Source: Shewanella cutis (GTDB lineage Bacteria; Pseudomonadota; Gammaproteobacteria; Enterobacterales; Shewanellaceae). Taken from it: a stretch of 64,000 nt of DNA. Every line of letters begins with the position of its first letter. The first letter of the stretch is position 1. Location: assembly GCF_022410515.1 (NCBI RefSeq), contig NZ_JACSDI010000001.1, positions 434,001-498,000 of the forward strand. The letters are read 5' to 3'. The notes beneath the pieces are model-generated. The model was not told where the DNA came from and did no database searches. It was given only the letters and a program-made list of their open reading frames with translations. Of this stretch, positions 39,961-50,226 are shown in pieces. The position numbers were made by a program, and so were the translations under genes.

Positions 39961-41685
39961 ATGGCAATACCTCGTGATTTTATCAATGAGCTAATCGCTC
40001 GCACCGACATCGTCGAACTAATCGATCGAAAGGTGCCCTTGAAAAAGGCGGGTAAAAACTACTCGGCCTGTTGTCCTTTTCATAGCGAAAAATCACCTTC
40101 GTTTACCGTTAGTCGTGATAAACAGTTTTATCATTGTTTTGGCTGCGGTGCCCACGGCAATGCCATCGATTTTGTGATGGAGTACGACAGACTCGATTTT
40201 GTCGATGCGATTGAAGATCTTGCCGGACAATTGGGTTTAGAAGTACCCAGAGAACAAGGCACAGGTAAGCGCCAAGATGATGGCCTAAGCCGTGATCTAT
40301 ACCAATTAATGGAAGAAGCCAGCCGCTTTTTTCAAACTCAGTTAAGACAACACCAAGACAAACAAAAAGTCATCAACTACCTCGCCTATCGCGGTTTATC
40401 CGATGATATTGTTGAACATTTTGGTATTGGTTTTGCGCCAGACGGTTGGGATGGCCTATTAAGCCGCTACCGTCAAAATCAAGATGCGCAGGATAAACTG
40501 CTGACAGCTGGCATGCTTATCAGTAATGACAGCGGCAAAAGATACGATAGATTTCGTGACCGGCTGATGTTTCCAATCCGCGACCGCCGCGGTCGTGTGA
40601 TTGGATTTGGTGGCCGAGTCTTGGGAGATGGTACACCCAAGTACTTGAATTCACCAGAAACGCCCATATTTCATAAGGGCAATGAACTTTATGGCTTATA
40701 CGAGCTAAAGCAGCGGCACCGTGATCCAGACAAAGTACTGATTGTCGAAGGCTATATGGACGTGGTCGCCCTCGCCCAATATGGAGTGGATTACGCGGTC
40801 GCCTCCCTTGGCACCTCAACGACGGCTGAACAATTTCAATTGTTGCTGCGTAGTGCTAAAGAAGTCATCTGCTGTTACGACGGTGACAGAGCCGGCAATG
40901 AAGCCGCATGGCGCGCATTAGAAACCGCCTTACCCCTGTTAAAACCTGGGGACAAAGTACGTTTTATGTTTTTACCGCAATCAGAAGATCCTGATTCTAT
41001 GGTACGTAAGATTGGTAAAGACGCCTTCGAGCAATTGATGGAAAGTGCCATCACCTTGCCCGAATTTTTGTTTGACACATTAGCGACTAAATTCGGTACC
41101 GATAAAGGTAACTTAGCCAAACAAGCCTTTGGCTTAATTGAAAAAATACAAGATACTGTGCTGCAAAACCTCCTACTTGAGAACTTAGCTCATAAGTTAG
41201 GGATGAACAGCTCAGATGATATGAAGAAAAAACTGGGTTTTACGGTCAAACAACCTAAACCTACAGCATCAACGGGACTGAAAGGACGGGGTACACCATT
41301 GCGACTTGCCATCGCCTTGTTAGTACAGCATCCCGAACTGGGCGTGGGATTATCTCCACAACCCGCATTGAACCATCTGCAAATGCCAGGCATCGACTTG
41401 CTGCCATTGCTGTTGGAGTTAACTCGAGAGCATAGGTTAAACAGCGCACAACTACTTGAGCAATTCAGAGACAGCCCCCACAGCGGGACGCTGCATAAAT
41501 TAGCCCAATGGGACCATCAAGTGGCGGAAGAAAACCAGCTCGAAAAGTTTAAACAAACCCTGGTTTGGTTGAACAATCAATATATTGAACAACGATATCA
41601 GGAATTGAGTCTAAAGCAGACCCATACTAAGGAAGAGAAGATCCAGCTGCAGAAGCTGATCTCAGTCATGAAAGGACTAAACTGA
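39961..41685 (+). CDS. dnaG: DNA primase
   Basis: DnaG makes RNA primers for replication. The 574-residue product has the CHC2 zinc domain (CCPFHSEKSPSF near residue 39, YHCFGCGAHGNAIDF near residue 59), the TOPRIM core (GGRVLGDG, then VEGYMDVVALAQYGV near residue 263, CYDGDRAGNEAAW near residue 304), and a C-terminal DnaB-interaction domain after residue 430. Length is normal. ATG 39961 is followed by the family start AIPRDFINELIARTDIVE. It lies between the attenuator hairpin and rpoD. Confidence 0.97.
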   Translation: MAIPRDFINELIARTDIVELIDRKVPLKKAGKNYSACCPFHSEKSPSFTVSRDKQFYHCFGCGAHGNAIDFVMEYDRLDFVDAIEDLAGQLGLEVPREQGTGKRQDDGLSRDLYQLMEEASRFFQTQLRQHQDKQKVINYLAYRGLSDDIVEHFGIGFAPDGWDGLLSRYRQNQDAQDKLLTAGMLISNDSGKRYDRFRDRLMFPIRDRRGRVIGFGGRVLGDGTPKYLNSPETPIFHKGNELYGLYELKQRHRDPDKVLIVEGYMDVVALAQYGVDYAVASLGTSTTAEQFQLLLRSAKEVICCYDGDRAGNEAAWRALETALPLLKPGDKVRFMFLPQSEDPDSMVRKIGKDAFEQLMESAITLPEFLFDTLATKFGTDKGNLAKQAFGLIEKIQDTVLQNLLLENLAHKLGMNSSDDMKKKLGFTVKQPKPTASTGLKGRGTPLRLAIALLVQHPELGVGLSPQPALNHLQMPGIDLLPLLLELTREHRLNSAQLLEQFRDSPHSGTLHKLAQWDHQVAEENQLEKFKQTLVWLNNQYIEQRYQELSLKQTHTKEEKIQLQKLISVMKGLN

Positions 41686-41820
41686 GGCAAAAATGTCCTC
41701 ATTCTGTATCCCAGTGACTAGCACAGGTAAGTGCACATGGCTATAATTGACGATTTGCGCGGCACTTAGCATAAGCTAACTGTCCGTCGTTGTAACAGTT
41801 TCCCAACTTGGATGATATCT

Positions 41821-43671
41821 ATGGATCATACTCCGCAGTCGCAACTCAAGCTGTTGCTTGCCAAAGGTAAAGAGCAAGGTTACTTAACCTATGCAGAAGT
41901 GAACGACCACTTACCTGCAGACATGGTCGATTCTGACCAGATCGAAGATATTATCCAGATGATAAATGACATGGGTATTCGGGTATTCGAAGAGGCTCCC
42001 GATGCCGATGACATGATGATGTCGGAAGACAACACAGACGAAGATGCAGCAGAAGAAGCCGCAGCCGCTCTTGCCACGGTAGAAAGTGAGCTTGGCCGCA
42101 CCACAGACCCTGTGCGTATGTACATGCGCGAAATGGGTACCGTTGAACTGCTGACTCGCGAAGGCGAAATTGTTATCGCTAAGCGCATCGAAGAAGGCAT
42201 TAACACAGTTCAAAGCTCTGTCGCCGAGTACCCACAAGCGATCGCCATGATCCTTGAACAGTACGACCAGTACGAAGCCGACGAACTGCGCCTGTCTGAT
42301 ATTATCTCTGGATTTGTTAACCCTGACGAAGAAGACCTTGGTCCAACCGCCACCCACATCGGTTCTGAATTATCAGAAGAAGATCTTGAAGATGAAGATG
42401 ACGATGAAGACGAAGAAGATGAAGACGGTGATGGCGACGGTGATGATGATGGCAATAAAGGCCCCGATCCTGAAGAGGCTCGTGAGCGTTTTAGCCAACT
42501 AAGAACTGCCTACGAAAGCGCACTTAAAATTATTGACGCCAAAGGCCGTGAACATCCAGAGTCGATTCAAGCACTGTTTGAAATCGGCGAGATTTTCAAA
42601 GAGTTCCGCTTAGTACCTAAACAGTTCGATCGCTTAGTGAAAAGCATGCGTTCTATGATGGACCGTGTTCGCGTACAAGAGCGTCTTCTGATGAAGCTTT
42701 GCGTCGAACAGGCCAAAATGCCGAAGAAAAACTTTGTTAAGTTCTTCACAGGTAATGAGACCAACCTCGATTGGTTCGAAGCCGAAAAAACCTCAAACAA
42801 ACCTTATGCCGAAGGCTTAAGAATGGTTGAGGAAGACGTACAGCGTTGCCGTAGCAAGCTGGCCGCCATCGAAGAAGAAACCGGTTTAGTCATTGCCGCG
42901 ATTAAAGATATTAACCGCCGCATGTCAATCGGTGAGGCTAAAGCTCGCCGTGCGAAGAAAGAAATGGTTGAGGCAAACTTACGTTTGGTTATTTCTATCG
43001 CCAAGAAATACACCAACCGTGGCCTGCAATTCTTGGACTTAATCCAAGAAGGTAACATCGGTCTGATGAAGGCTGTTGATAAATTTGAATATCGCCGTGG
43101 TTACAAATTCTCGACCTATGCGACTTGGTGGATCCGTCAGGCAATCACCCGCTCAATCGCGGACCAAGCCCGTACGATCCGAATTCCAGTACACATGATC
43201 GAAACAATCAACAAGCTGAACCGTATCTCTCGTCAAATGCTACAGGAAATGGGCCGTGAACCCTCCCCTGAAGAACTGGCTGAGCGTATGATGATGCCGG
43301 AAGATAAGATCCGTAAAGTACTAAAAATCGCTAAAGAACCTATCTCCATGGAAACCCCAATCGGTGACGATGAAGATTCGCACTTAGGCGATTTTATCGA
43401 GGATACTACCCTCGAATTACCACTGGACAGCGCCACCAGCGAAAGCCTGAAGAGCGCCACCCATGAGGTATTAGCTGGCTTAACAGCCCGTGAAGCAAAA
43501 GTACTGCGTATGCGTTTTGGTATCGATATGAATACCGACCACACACTTGAAGAAGTGGGTAAGCAATTTGACGTGACCCGTGAACGTATTCGTCAAATTG
43601 AAGCAAAAGCGCTACGTAAACTGCGCCACCCTTCACGCTCGGAAATCTTAAAGTCCTTCTTAGACGAATAG
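41821..43671 (+). CDS. rpoD: RNA polymerase sigma-70 factor
   Basis: This is the main vegetative sigma factor. The 616-residue product has region 1.1 (residues 1-80), an acidic non-conserved region with a run of Asp and Glu near 190-215, then region 2 ([40 protein letters not shown]), region 3 and region 4.2 ([20 protein letters not shown]). I choose ATG 41821 ([10 protein letters not shown], as in E. coli MEQNPQSQLK). An ATG three codons upstream is possible. It closes the macromolecular-synthesis cluster. A 12-bp tandem duplication repeats its stop codon region. Confidence 0.97.
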   Translation: MDHTPQSQLKLLLAKGKEQGYLTYAEVNDHLPADMVDSDQIEDIIQMINDMGIRVFEEAPDADDMMMSEDNTDEDAAEEAAAALATVESELGRTTDPVRMYMREMGTVELLTREGEIVIAKRIEEGINTVQSSVAEYPQAIAMILEQYDQYEADELRLSDIISGFVNPDEEDLGPTATHIGSELSEEDLEDEDDDEDEEDEDGDGDGDDDGNKGPDPEEARERFSQLRTAYESALKIIDAKGREHPESIQALFEIGEIFKEFRLVPKQFDRLVKSMRSMMDRVRVQERLLMKLCVEQAKMPKKNFVKFFTGNETNLDWFEAEKTSNKPYAEGLRMVEEDVQRCRSKLAAIEEETGLVIAAIKDINRRMSIGEAKARRAKKEMVEANLRLVISIAKKYTNRGLQFLDLIQEGNIGLMKAVDKFEYRRGYKFSTYATWWIRQAITRSIADQARTIRIPVHMIETINKLNRISRQMLQEMGREPSPEELAERMMMPEDKIRKVLKIAKEPISMETPIGDDEDSHLGDFIEDTTLELPLDSATSESLKSATHEVLAGLTAREAKVLRMRFGIDMNTDHTLEEVGKQFDVTRERIRQIEAKALRKLRHPSRSEILKSFLDE

Positions 43672-43705
43672 ATAGACGAATAGATAAGAGTGAAACATTC
43701 AGCTT

Positions 43706-43729
43706 AAGCCCCGCACTGCGGGGCTTTTT
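43706..43729 (+). terminator. Terminator after rpoD
   Basis: AAGCCCCGC pairs with GCGGGGCTT across a three-base loop, followed by TTT. Confidence 0.9.
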
Positions 43730-43778
43730 ATTGCCCCAATAAACATCCCCATAAAATTTCCGCAGAATATCTACTGTT

Positions 43779-44043
43779 ATACCAATCACATTAAATATCT
43801 AATCAGTTCAGAGCCTCACAGGCATCTCAATCCAAGGCGCATTGACGAAGAAATGGTTATTCCCTTTTAAGTCAATTTAACACGGGAGTGAGATGCCTGT
43901 GAGGCTCCCGAAGGGCGGGGTTGAACGGGCTTTATACTGCGTTTAAGGCTTTCGACAGAGCGCCACTATGCCTTCAAGCCTTCGCCTTGTCTAAAGCCCG
44001 TTTAACTCCCGCTGAATGAACAGATATTTAATACGATTGGTAT
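43779..44043 (-). repeat. Structured inverted-repeat-ended element, copy 2
   Basis: This 265-bp element between the rpoD terminator and the tRNA gene is the reverse complement of the family seen at 15804-16081. Its ends are ATACCAATC and GATTGGTAT, again with TTA just outside both core ends. The outer stem here is AACGGGCTTTA (43924-43934) with TAAAGCCCGTT (43992-44002), a paired C-to-G and G-to-C change relative to copy 1. A second domain is a perfect 19-bp inverted repeat, 43811-43829 with 43889-43907. It has no coding capacity. It is clearly related to copy 1 over its whole length, with small indels. Confidence 0.85.
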
Positions 44044-44177
44044 TAACCTCTTTTTAAAAATCAAAAGGTTAAAAACCTCGCCCCCATGCCGACTGTTATA
44101 ACGCCCTAAGCAAAAGCGGCAGTTGATTAACAGATAACCACTTGAATCAATTCGGTGAATTTCATCAAAAAACACGG

Positions 44178-44206
44178 GTGACAAGCGCAAACAAGCTTAG
44201 TATACT
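44178..44206 (+). promoter_or_regulatory. Promoter of the tRNA gene
   Basis: GTGACA (44178-44183) and TATACT (44201-44206) are exactly 17 bp apart. Transcription would begin near 44213, about 30 bp before the mature tRNA 5' end. A close fit to the sigma-70 consensus. Confidence 0.7.
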
Positions 44207-44242
44207 GCCACTCGCTTTAGGTGATGACGATTACCTTTAGTC

Positions 44243-44319
44243 GGCCCCTTAGCTCAGTTGGTTAGAGCACACGACTCATAATCGTTAGGTCCACGGTTCA
44301 AGTCCGTGAGGGGCCACCA
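44243..44319 (+). tRNA. ileX: tRNA with CAT anticodon, probably tRNA-Ile2 (lysidine-modified)
   Basis: This 77-nt tRNA has the 3' CCA encoded. The acceptor stem is GGCCCCT/AGGGGCC, the D arm has GCTCAGTTGGTTAGAGC, the anticodon loop is CTCATAA (CAT at 44277-44279), and the T arm is CACGG/CCGTG. Anticodon CAT alone would suggest Met. The acceptor stem with C4-G69 and C5-G68 matches E. coli tRNA-Ile2, while E. coli elongator tRNA-Met has U4 and A5. TilS uses those pairs to convert C34 to lysidine, giving AUA decoding. I therefore prefer Ile2 over Met. Confidence 0.85.
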
Positions 44320-44327
44320 ATTCCGAT

Positions 44328-44362
44328 AAGGCGTAGCAGGTTAATCACTGCTACGCCTTTTT
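44328..44362 (+). terminator. Terminator after the tRNA
   Basis: AAGGCGTAGCAG pairs with CTGCTACGCCTT in a perfect 12-bp stem followed by TTT, eight bases after the tRNA 3' end. Confidence 0.92.
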
Positions 44363-44594
44363 CATTTAACGGAATTCACTATGTCGATTGATGGTCTTCA
44401 ATATTGTCGATGGATGGGCAATCCCCCCAGCAGACATTAATACGCCAGCCTATTCCCGCAATTTTGCTGTATAACCAAAAAATCTAGCTAGCTTGCCCCC
44501 TTCATCTATACCGCAACGGAATTCTCTGTAATTAACATGATGAGTTAATGACTATAGGGTTAAAGGGATAGATCTAGTGGAATGAAATTGACAT

Positions 44595-44636
44595 AAAAAT
44601 AGGCGCGGACATTTAATCAGCGCCTATTACATTTTT
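44595..44636. terminator. Terminator after the chemoreceptor gene
   Basis: AATAGGCGC (44598-44606) pairs with GCGCCTATT (44620-44628). T residues follow on the minus strand, and ATTTTTT follows on the plus strand, so it can work in both directions. The receptor gene ends at 44660 on the minus strand. Confidence 0.8.
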
Positions 44637-44659
44637 TACCAATCGACTGATATTGGTTA

Positions 44660-46780
44660 TTAGGTTTTTAGCTTACCTAATTGCTGATGTTGTTGCTTCA
44701 CTAAGTCGGCGAGGACTACGCTGCTTTGTTGCGCTTCGCCAGCAAGGCGTGCAAGTTCAGATGCGGAGTCGGAAATACCCGTAATATTCCGATTAACTTC
44801 TTCTGTTACAGCACTTTGTTCTTCTGCCGCAGCGGCGATATGCGTCACTTGCGCTGAGATCTCTTCAATTTGACTCACCATGGAGTTGAGTGACGTCAAT
44901 GCTTGTTCCGTTTGCGAAACAGCCATTTGCGCACGCTCTGCACCTTTATCAATAATCGCAGATGCACTGTGAACCTCTTTTTGAAGCGCATCAATCAACA
45001 CACTGATATCATCGGTTGAGCTTTGGGTTTTAGAGGCAAGGGCCCTGACTTCATCAGCAACTACCGCAAATCCTCGCCCTTGCTCACCAGCACGAGCGGC
45101 TTCAATGGCTGCGTTTAAGGCAAGTAAGTTAGTTTGTGCGGCAATCGAGCTAATCACTTCGAGGATTCGACTAATATTAGTGCTACTTTCAGCCACTTTA
45201 CTCACGGCAACTTTAGCCTGCATAGACTCCTGCGACATGGTGGTCACATAATCCATCGCTTTCGTTAGGCTATCTTCACTGAGGCGCACATTGCGAGACA
45301 TAGCTTCAGTTTCTGCTGCGGTTTGTTCTGAGGCTTTTGCGACCTCAAGTGCTGTAGCACTCATTTCATTAACCGCTGTCACCACACTCTCAATTTCGCC
45401 ATATTGGCGATGTACACTGTCGCGAGTTAACTCTGCAATTTTGGCAGAGGACAGACTTTCTTCCTGTGTTTGACCTGCAAGCGCTTTGAGTTCAGAGATT
45501 AAATCTTTAAGTTTATGGATGAACGAGTTAAATCCTTTACCTAGAGCGATGAGTTCTGCGTGTGAATCGACTTCAATCGATTGGGTCAAATCGCCATCGG
45601 CACTTGCTAAATTCTCAACGCGTCCTTGGATAAGTCTAAGCGGTGCAATCACACTGCGGATCACAATGCTAATGGTTACAACGGCAAGTATCGAAACAGC
45701 TAATCCTACAATCAACAATATGCTGCCAAGGGATGTAGCCATTTCATCCATTTTGTCATTCAACTCAATAGAGCTCTTAAGCGCCATGGATTTAGGCACT
45801 TGTATTGCTAGCGACCACTCAGCTTTAGCTAAGGGAATATTGATTGGATAGGCTACGATGATTTCATTATCGTTCAGCATATAACCGCCGTTTTTGTGTA
45901 AAGCGATTATCTGAGAGGCAAGTTTAGGATCGATAGATTCTGCTAATGGGCGGGCCTTTTTGCTGTAATGACTCGCGGCAACCACCAAACCTCGAGTACT
46001 GAGTAAGGTCACTTTTGCCTGACCGTCATATAGACTTTTAGACAGTTTATCAATTAACACTTGGAATACGGGTAAGTTAACATCCACCCCAACCACGCCT
46101 ATAAACTGCTTATTCTTAACAGCAGGAACAGTTAACGACGTCATTAGCGCAGTATCACCTGGGGTGATTTCGTAGAGGTACGGCTCCATTAAACAAGGCT
46201 TTAAGGTTTCCTTGGCACAGAGGTACCATTCGGATTCACGGATGCCAAACTCATTAAGAGATTCTTTATATTTTTCTGAGGAATCATCAACTTGATGGTG
46301 TTCAACCGTACCGTCATCATTGCGAGTGTAATATATCTCCAATACGCCCGATGAAGCGACACTGTGACTCACATTCACGTTTAAAAATTCGCTATCGAGT
46401 CCATCGTAACCGTTAGCTTCAAACTGAGCATACATGGAGGAGACTTGAATGTTTTTCTTTAACACCGCCGCAATCGCCAACTCTAAACGATCACGCTTTA
46501 GTGGTTGCTCTTCAGCAGTGCTTTCGACTATGCCAGCAAAAGAGTATGGGATCCGATAGGCTTCGTTGATAAACCCCGCCACCATTTCACCGTATTCCCC
46601 TGCACGAGCTGCGAGCTTATCGTGGGTCTCAATCTGCAAAGTTTCCTGCACCTGATGAGAGAGTTCAACATTTTGCTCAGAGAGGGTCCACCAAAGGCTG
46701 ATGGAGAGAATGGCGACAATCGATAAAAATAAAGCGGAAGTGATCCACAACAACTTAGTACTGATGGACAAATGCTTCAT
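44660..46780 (-). CDS. Methyl-accepting chemotaxis protein with Cache sensor
   Basis: This is a 706-residue chemoreceptor. A transmembrane helix at about residues 10-32 is followed by a long periplasmic Cache-type sensor (about 40-345). It includes [19 protein letters not shown] and [13 protein letters not shown], which are typical double-Cache stretches. A second helix (about 350-374), HAMP (375-430) and the cytoplasmic signalling domain (to about 700) follow. The hairpin tip is [20 protein letters not shown] with [18 protein letters not shown]. There is no C-terminal NWETF-type CheR tether. The ligand cannot be read. It stands alone with its own terminator. Confidence 0.95.
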   Translation of the reverse strand: MKHLSISTKLLWITSALFLSIVAILSISLWWTLSEQNVELSHQVQETLQIETHDKLAARAGEYGEMVAGFINEAYRIPYSFAGIVESTAEEQPLKRDRLELAIAAVLKKNIQVSSMYAQFEANGYDGLDSEFLNVNVSHSVASSGVLEIYYTRNDDGTVEHHQVDDSSEKYKESLNEFGIRESEWYLCAKETLKPCLMEPYLYEITPGDTALMTSLTVPAVKNKQFIGVVGVDVNLPVFQVLIDKLSKSLYDGQAKVTLLSTRGLVVAASHYSKKARPLAESIDPKLASQIIALHKNGGYMLNDNEIIVAYPINIPLAKAEWSLAIQVPKSMALKSSIELNDKMDEMATSLGSILLIVGLAVSILAVVTISIVIRSVIAPLRLIQGRVENLASADGDLTQSIEVDSHAELIALGKGFNSFIHKLKDLISELKALAGQTQEESLSSAKIAELTRDSVHRQYGEIESVVTAVNEMSATALEVAKASEQTAAETEAMSRNVRLSEDSLTKAMDYVTTMSQESMQAKVAVSKVAESSTNISRILEVISSIAAQTNLLALNAAIEAARAGEQGRGFAVVADEVRALASKTQSSTDDISVLIDALQKEVHSASAIIDKGAERAQMAVSQTEQALTSLNSMVSQIEEISAQVTHIAAAAEEQSAVTEEVNRNITGISDSASELARLAGEAQQSSVVLADLVKQQHQQLGKLKT

Positions 46781-47234
46781 CGAGTAAACTCCAAATAGAA
46801 GGTCAAAAGCCTAATTATTTTGATCTAGTTCATTTTATTTTTACTTACTAACTTAAAAAGTAGCACTCTCTATCAAGATTACCAGCTTTTAAGATAGTGA
46901 ATTGTTGCGTATAAGTAAAACTTTTGATGGAGCTATTTCAACAATTTGAGTGTGATGACGCTCCCATTAACGAAATCTAATAAATATAGCCAAACGATCT
47001 GAAGAGACAGTATTTAGATGACTTAGGTATACGTTTACCGCTAATGTCATTTTACAAATATGACCCAACTCACAATGAAGGAAGATTAAGATAGGTTTTA
47101 GCAAATTCATTAACATTAACTCTAGATTAAAAAACCTAAATTCATTTGTAACAAAGTCTATTCTGTGGCGTTGTACCATTGGTTTGCGCAGTCTATCGCC
47201 TTATACTCTTGGCCCTAAACACAAAACAACAATA
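46781..47234. other. Intergenic region between chemoreceptor and POT transporter
   Basis: About 450 bp of A+T-rich DNA between divergent genes. It should hold both promoters. No frame, repeat or clear operator was seen. Confidence 0.4.
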
Positions 47235-48800
47235 ATGGAAGCAAGCTTTATGACTCTTGGTACCAATCAGGTAAGCAAGACACATTCGTTTATGACGGTG
47301 TCACTTATCGAATTATGGGAACGTTTTGGTTATTACGGCATGCAGGCGCTGATCGTATACTTTATGGTGCAGCGTCTTGGCTTTGATGACTCACGTGCAA
47401 ACTTGGTGTGGAGCGCCTGTGCGGCGTTGATTTACGTATCACCCGCAATTGGGGGCTGGGTCGGGGATAAAATTCTTGGCACCAAACGCACAATGTTGCT
47501 CGGTGCGGGGATTTTATCTGTCGGTTATGCACTCATGACGGTGCCAACCGAAAACACTTGGTTTATGTTCTCCGCCCTTGGGGTGATTGTGGTCGGTAAC
47601 GGCCTATTCAAACCCAATGCCGGTAACTTAGTCCGCAAGATCTACGAAGGCGATGACTCTAAAATCGACAGTGCTTTTACCATCTATTATATGGCGGTAA
47701 ACGTAGGTTCGACCTTCTCTATGCTGTTAACCCCTTGGATAAAGGACTATGTTAACGCTCAATACGGTAATGAATTTGGCTGGCATGCCGCCTTTGCCGT
47801 GTGCTGTGTGGGTATTCTTGTCGGTTTAGGCAACTATGCTCTGATGCATAAAAGCCTCGCGAACTATGGTTCTGAGCCAGATACGCGTCCAGTCAACAAG
47901 AAGAGCCTTGCTATTGTATTAGGATTAGCGGCACTGTCAGTGGTTGCTTCGGCGATTATTCTAGAATATGAAGATGTTGCCCGTGTATTCGTTTACGCTG
48001 CTGGTGTTGCAGTATTGGGCATTTTCTTCCATTTGATTCGCACAAGTGAGCCAAGTGAGCGTGCCGGACTTATCGCGGCGCTTATTCTCACCGTACAAAC
48101 GGTATTCTTCTTTATCTTCTATCAGCAAATGTCGACTTCGCTGGCTCTGTTTGCACTGCGTAACGTCGATTGGGATTTCCAAGTCTTTGGCACCCATTTA
48201 TGGACTTGGTCACCTGCGCAGTTCCAAGCACTTAACCCAATCTGGATCATGGTATTAAGCCCAGTTCTGGCATGGAGTTATTCCTGGGCTGGCCGCAATA
48301 ATAAGGACTTTTCGATAGCAGCCAAATTTGCCTTGGGCTTTGCCGTGGTGGCGATTGGTTTCTTTATCTACGGTTTTGCAGGCCAATTTGCCGTAAACGG
48401 TAAAACCTCTTCTTGGGTAATGATTTGGGGTTATGCCTCTTACTCTTTGGGTGAATTACTGGTCAGTGGCCTTGGTTTAGCGATGATTGCTCGCTACGTA
48501 CCTGCACGTATGGGCGGCTTTATGATGGGCGCGTATTTCGTGGCATCGGGCATTTCCCAGTACTTAGGCGGCGTTGTGGCCAACTTTGCTAGCGTGCCAC
48601 AGGACTTAGTCGATCCGCTGCAAACGCTACCCGTTTATACCAATCTATTCAATAAATTAGGGGTTGCGGCCGTGGTTTGTACCATTATCGCTCTCGCCGT
48701 ATTGCCGCTGATGCGCCGTTTGACAGAAAGCCATCATGCCCATAGCAGTATTGAAAATAATGCAGCAGCCTCCTTGCGCGATGTAAAAGCTGAGCAATAA
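47235..48800 (+). CDS. POT family proton-dependent di/tripeptide transporter
   Basis: This 521-residue inner-membrane symporter of the PTR2/POT family imports di- and tripeptides with protons. The ExxER-type motif appears in LIELWERFGYYGMQALIVYFM. The PTR2 signature is in the KPNAGNLVRKIY region, and GGWVGDKILGTKRTMLLGA lies in loop 2-3. About 14 hydrophobic helices follow, as in YdgR/DtpA. I start at ATG 47235. The frame is open upstream to 47184, and an internal ATG at 47250 is also possible. A bidirectional terminator follows. Confidence 0.92.
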   Translation: MEASFMTLGTNQVSKTHSFMTVSLIELWERFGYYGMQALIVYFMVQRLGFDDSRANLVWSACAALIYVSPAIGGWVGDKILGTKRTMLLGAGILSVGYALMTVPTENTWFMFSALGVIVVGNGLFKPNAGNLVRKIYEGDDSKIDSAFTIYYMAVNVGSTFSMLLTPWIKDYVNAQYGNEFGWHAAFAVCCVGILVGLGNYALMHKSLANYGSEPDTRPVNKKSLAIVLGLAALSVVASAIILEYEDVARVFVYAAGVAVLGIFFHLIRTSEPSERAGLIAALILTVQTVFFFIFYQQMSTSLALFALRNVDWDFQVFGTHLWTWSPAQFQALNPIWIMVLSPVLAWSYSWAGRNNKDFSIAAKFALGFAVVAIGFFIYGFAGQFAVNGKTSSWVMIWGYASYSLGELLVSGLGLAMIARYVPARMGGFMMGAYFVASGISQYLGGVVANFASVPQDLVDPLQTLPVYTNLFNKLGVAAVVCTIIALAVLPLMRRLTESHHAHSSIENNAAASLRDVKAEQ

Positions 48801-48832
48801 CTTTTACTCAGCGAACTGTTACTCACATAAAC

Positions 48833-48870
48833 AAAAAACTGCCGATAAGCTTAGCTTTCGGCAGTTTTTT
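48833..48870. terminator. Bidirectional terminator between POT transporter and gabT
   Basis: AAAAAACTGCCG pairs with CGGCAGTTTTTT in a perfect 12-bp stem with a 14-base loop. It closes both convergent transcripts. Confidence 0.93.
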
Positions 48871-48885
48871 ATATCGATTGTGAAA

Positions 48886-50163
48886 CTAACCTTTTAACAC
48901 AGCATTGAAGCTCGTTTTCAAAATACCCAGCCCCGCATCTAACTGGGTATCCGACACGGTTAACGGCACCAAAATTCGCAGCACATTGCCATATGTGCCG
49001 CAAGACAACAAGATTAACCCACGGTTTCTCGCCTCTGCTAAGATTTGCGCGCAATACTGAGGCGCGGGTTTGCCATCCTCCATCAACTCAATGGCGATCA
49101 TGGCCCCTAAGCCGCGCACATCAGCAATTTGCGAATGCTCTACTTGCATAGTATTCAACGCCGACTTAATCCGCTCACCAATGGCATTGGCGCGCTCAAG
49201 CAGCTTTTCTTCTTCAAACACCTCAAGCACAGCAAGCGCCGCAGCGCAGGCGAGCGGATTACCGCCGTAGGTGCCACCTAAGCCACCAGGGCCAATGGCA
49301 TCCATGACCTGCGCGCGTCCAGTAATCCCTGACAGTGGAAAACCACCAGCAATGGATTTGGCAAAGGTTGTAATATCAGCGCTTACGCCCATTTGCTCCA
49401 TCGCGAAAAACGTCCCCGTGCGACCCGCCCCCGTTTGCACCTCATCGGCGATCAGCATTATGCCTTCACGGTCGCAGAGCGCCCGTAAACGCTGCATAAA
49501 TGCGGGGGATACGGCATAAAATCCGCCCTCACCTTGCACAGGTTCGAGAATAATTGCGGCAATATCACTTGGCTCCGCATCGTTTTTAAAGATGCGTTCA
49601 ATTGAAGCCATAGCATCATCATCGGATACGCCGTGCAGTGCACAGGGGAATTCGGCGCGAAACACGTTGGCTGACATTAACCCCATGCCTTTACTGTAGG
49701 GCGCCACTTTACCGGTTAACGCAAGTGCTGCCATCGTGCGGCCATGGTAACCCGAGGTAAACGCAATCACTCCGGCACGCTTAGTGTAAGCTCGAGCTAC
49801 TTTTACTGCGTTTTCAACCGCTTCTGAACCGCTGGTAAACAAGGCGGTTTTTTTAGCAAAATCACCGGGGACTAATTGATTGAGTTTTTCGCAGACTTGG
49901 ATGTAACTCTCATAGCCAAGCACCATAAAGCAAGTGTGGGAGAAATCCTCAAGCTGCGCCGCTACAGCGGCTTTTACCTTAGGATGTAAATGCCCAGTAT
50001 TGAGCACGGCAATGCCTCCGGCAAAATCGATAAACTCACGGCCTTCGACATCCCACACGCTCGCGTTTTCGGCTCGGGCAGTAAAAATCGGGTGAATTTG
50101 ACCTACACCAGCCGCGACGGCGGCTTGGCGACGTGCCATTAATGAATCATTCGTTGTGCTCAT
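48886..50163 (-). CDS. gabT: 4-aminobutyrate aminotransferase
   Basis: GabT is a PLP enzyme that moves the amino group of GABA to 2-oxoglutarate, giving succinate semialdehyde. The 425-residue product has FTSGSEAVENAVKVAR near residue 108, ADEVQTGAGRTG near residue 238, and the PLP lysine in TTFAKSIAGGFPLSG near residue 268. Start ATG 50163 has AAGGA seven bases upstream. The frame is open 21 codons further, to 50226. It lies 63 bp after gabD and is the last gene of the puuB-gabD-gabT unit. It may also play the part of E. coli PuuE. Confidence 0.94.
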   Translation of the reverse strand: MSTTNDSLMARRQAAVAAGVGQIHPIFTARAENASVWDVEGREFIDFAGGIAVLNTGHLHPKVKAAVAAQLEDFSHTCFMVLGYESYIQVCEKLNQLVPGDFAKKTALFTSGSEAVENAVKVARAYTKRAGVIAFTSGYHGRTMAALALTGKVAPYSKGMGLMSANVFRAEFPCALHGVSDDDAMASIERIFKNDAEPSDIAAIILEPVQGEGGFYAVSPAFMQRLRALCDREGIMLIADEVQTGAGRTGTFFAMEQMGVSADITTFAKSIAGGFPLSGITGRAQVMDAIGPGGLGGTYGGNPLACAAALAVLEVFEEEKLLERANAIGERIKSALNTMQVEHSQIADVRGLGAMIAIELMEDGKPAPQYCAQILAEARNRGLILLSCGTYGNVLRILVPLTVSDTQLDAGLGILKTSFNAVLKG

Positions 50164-50226
50164 GTCGTGTTCCTTGCTCGCATTCCCAATTTGCAGATGT
50201 CTCATTGCCGATTTAGCGTCAGCCAC

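Noticed and set aside
42210-42455. Serine-rich open frame on the minus strand inside rpoD
   Set aside because: It is the antisense shadow of the Asp/Glu-rich rpoD stretch.
42360-42480. Highly repetitive GAT/GAA-rich stretch inside rpoD
   Set aside because: It encodes the acidic non-conserved region normal in gammaproteobacterial sigma-70 and is not an independent repeat element.
43779-44043. Possible insertion sequence or phage attachment near the tRNA gene
   Set aside because: No transposase or integrase frame is present, and no repeat of the tRNA 3' end was found nearby. The element is a short structured repeat, not an integrated island.
44243-44319. Call as elongator tRNA-Met
   Set aside because: The acceptor-stem pairs C4-G69 and C5-G68 point to tRNA-Ile2, despite the CAT anticodon.
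44636-44662. ACCAAT-N8-ATTGGT palindrome next to the chemoreceptor gene, similar to ends of the dispersed element
   Set aside because: Only the few end bases match and none of the internal hairpins is present, so it is most likely chance or part of the terminator region.
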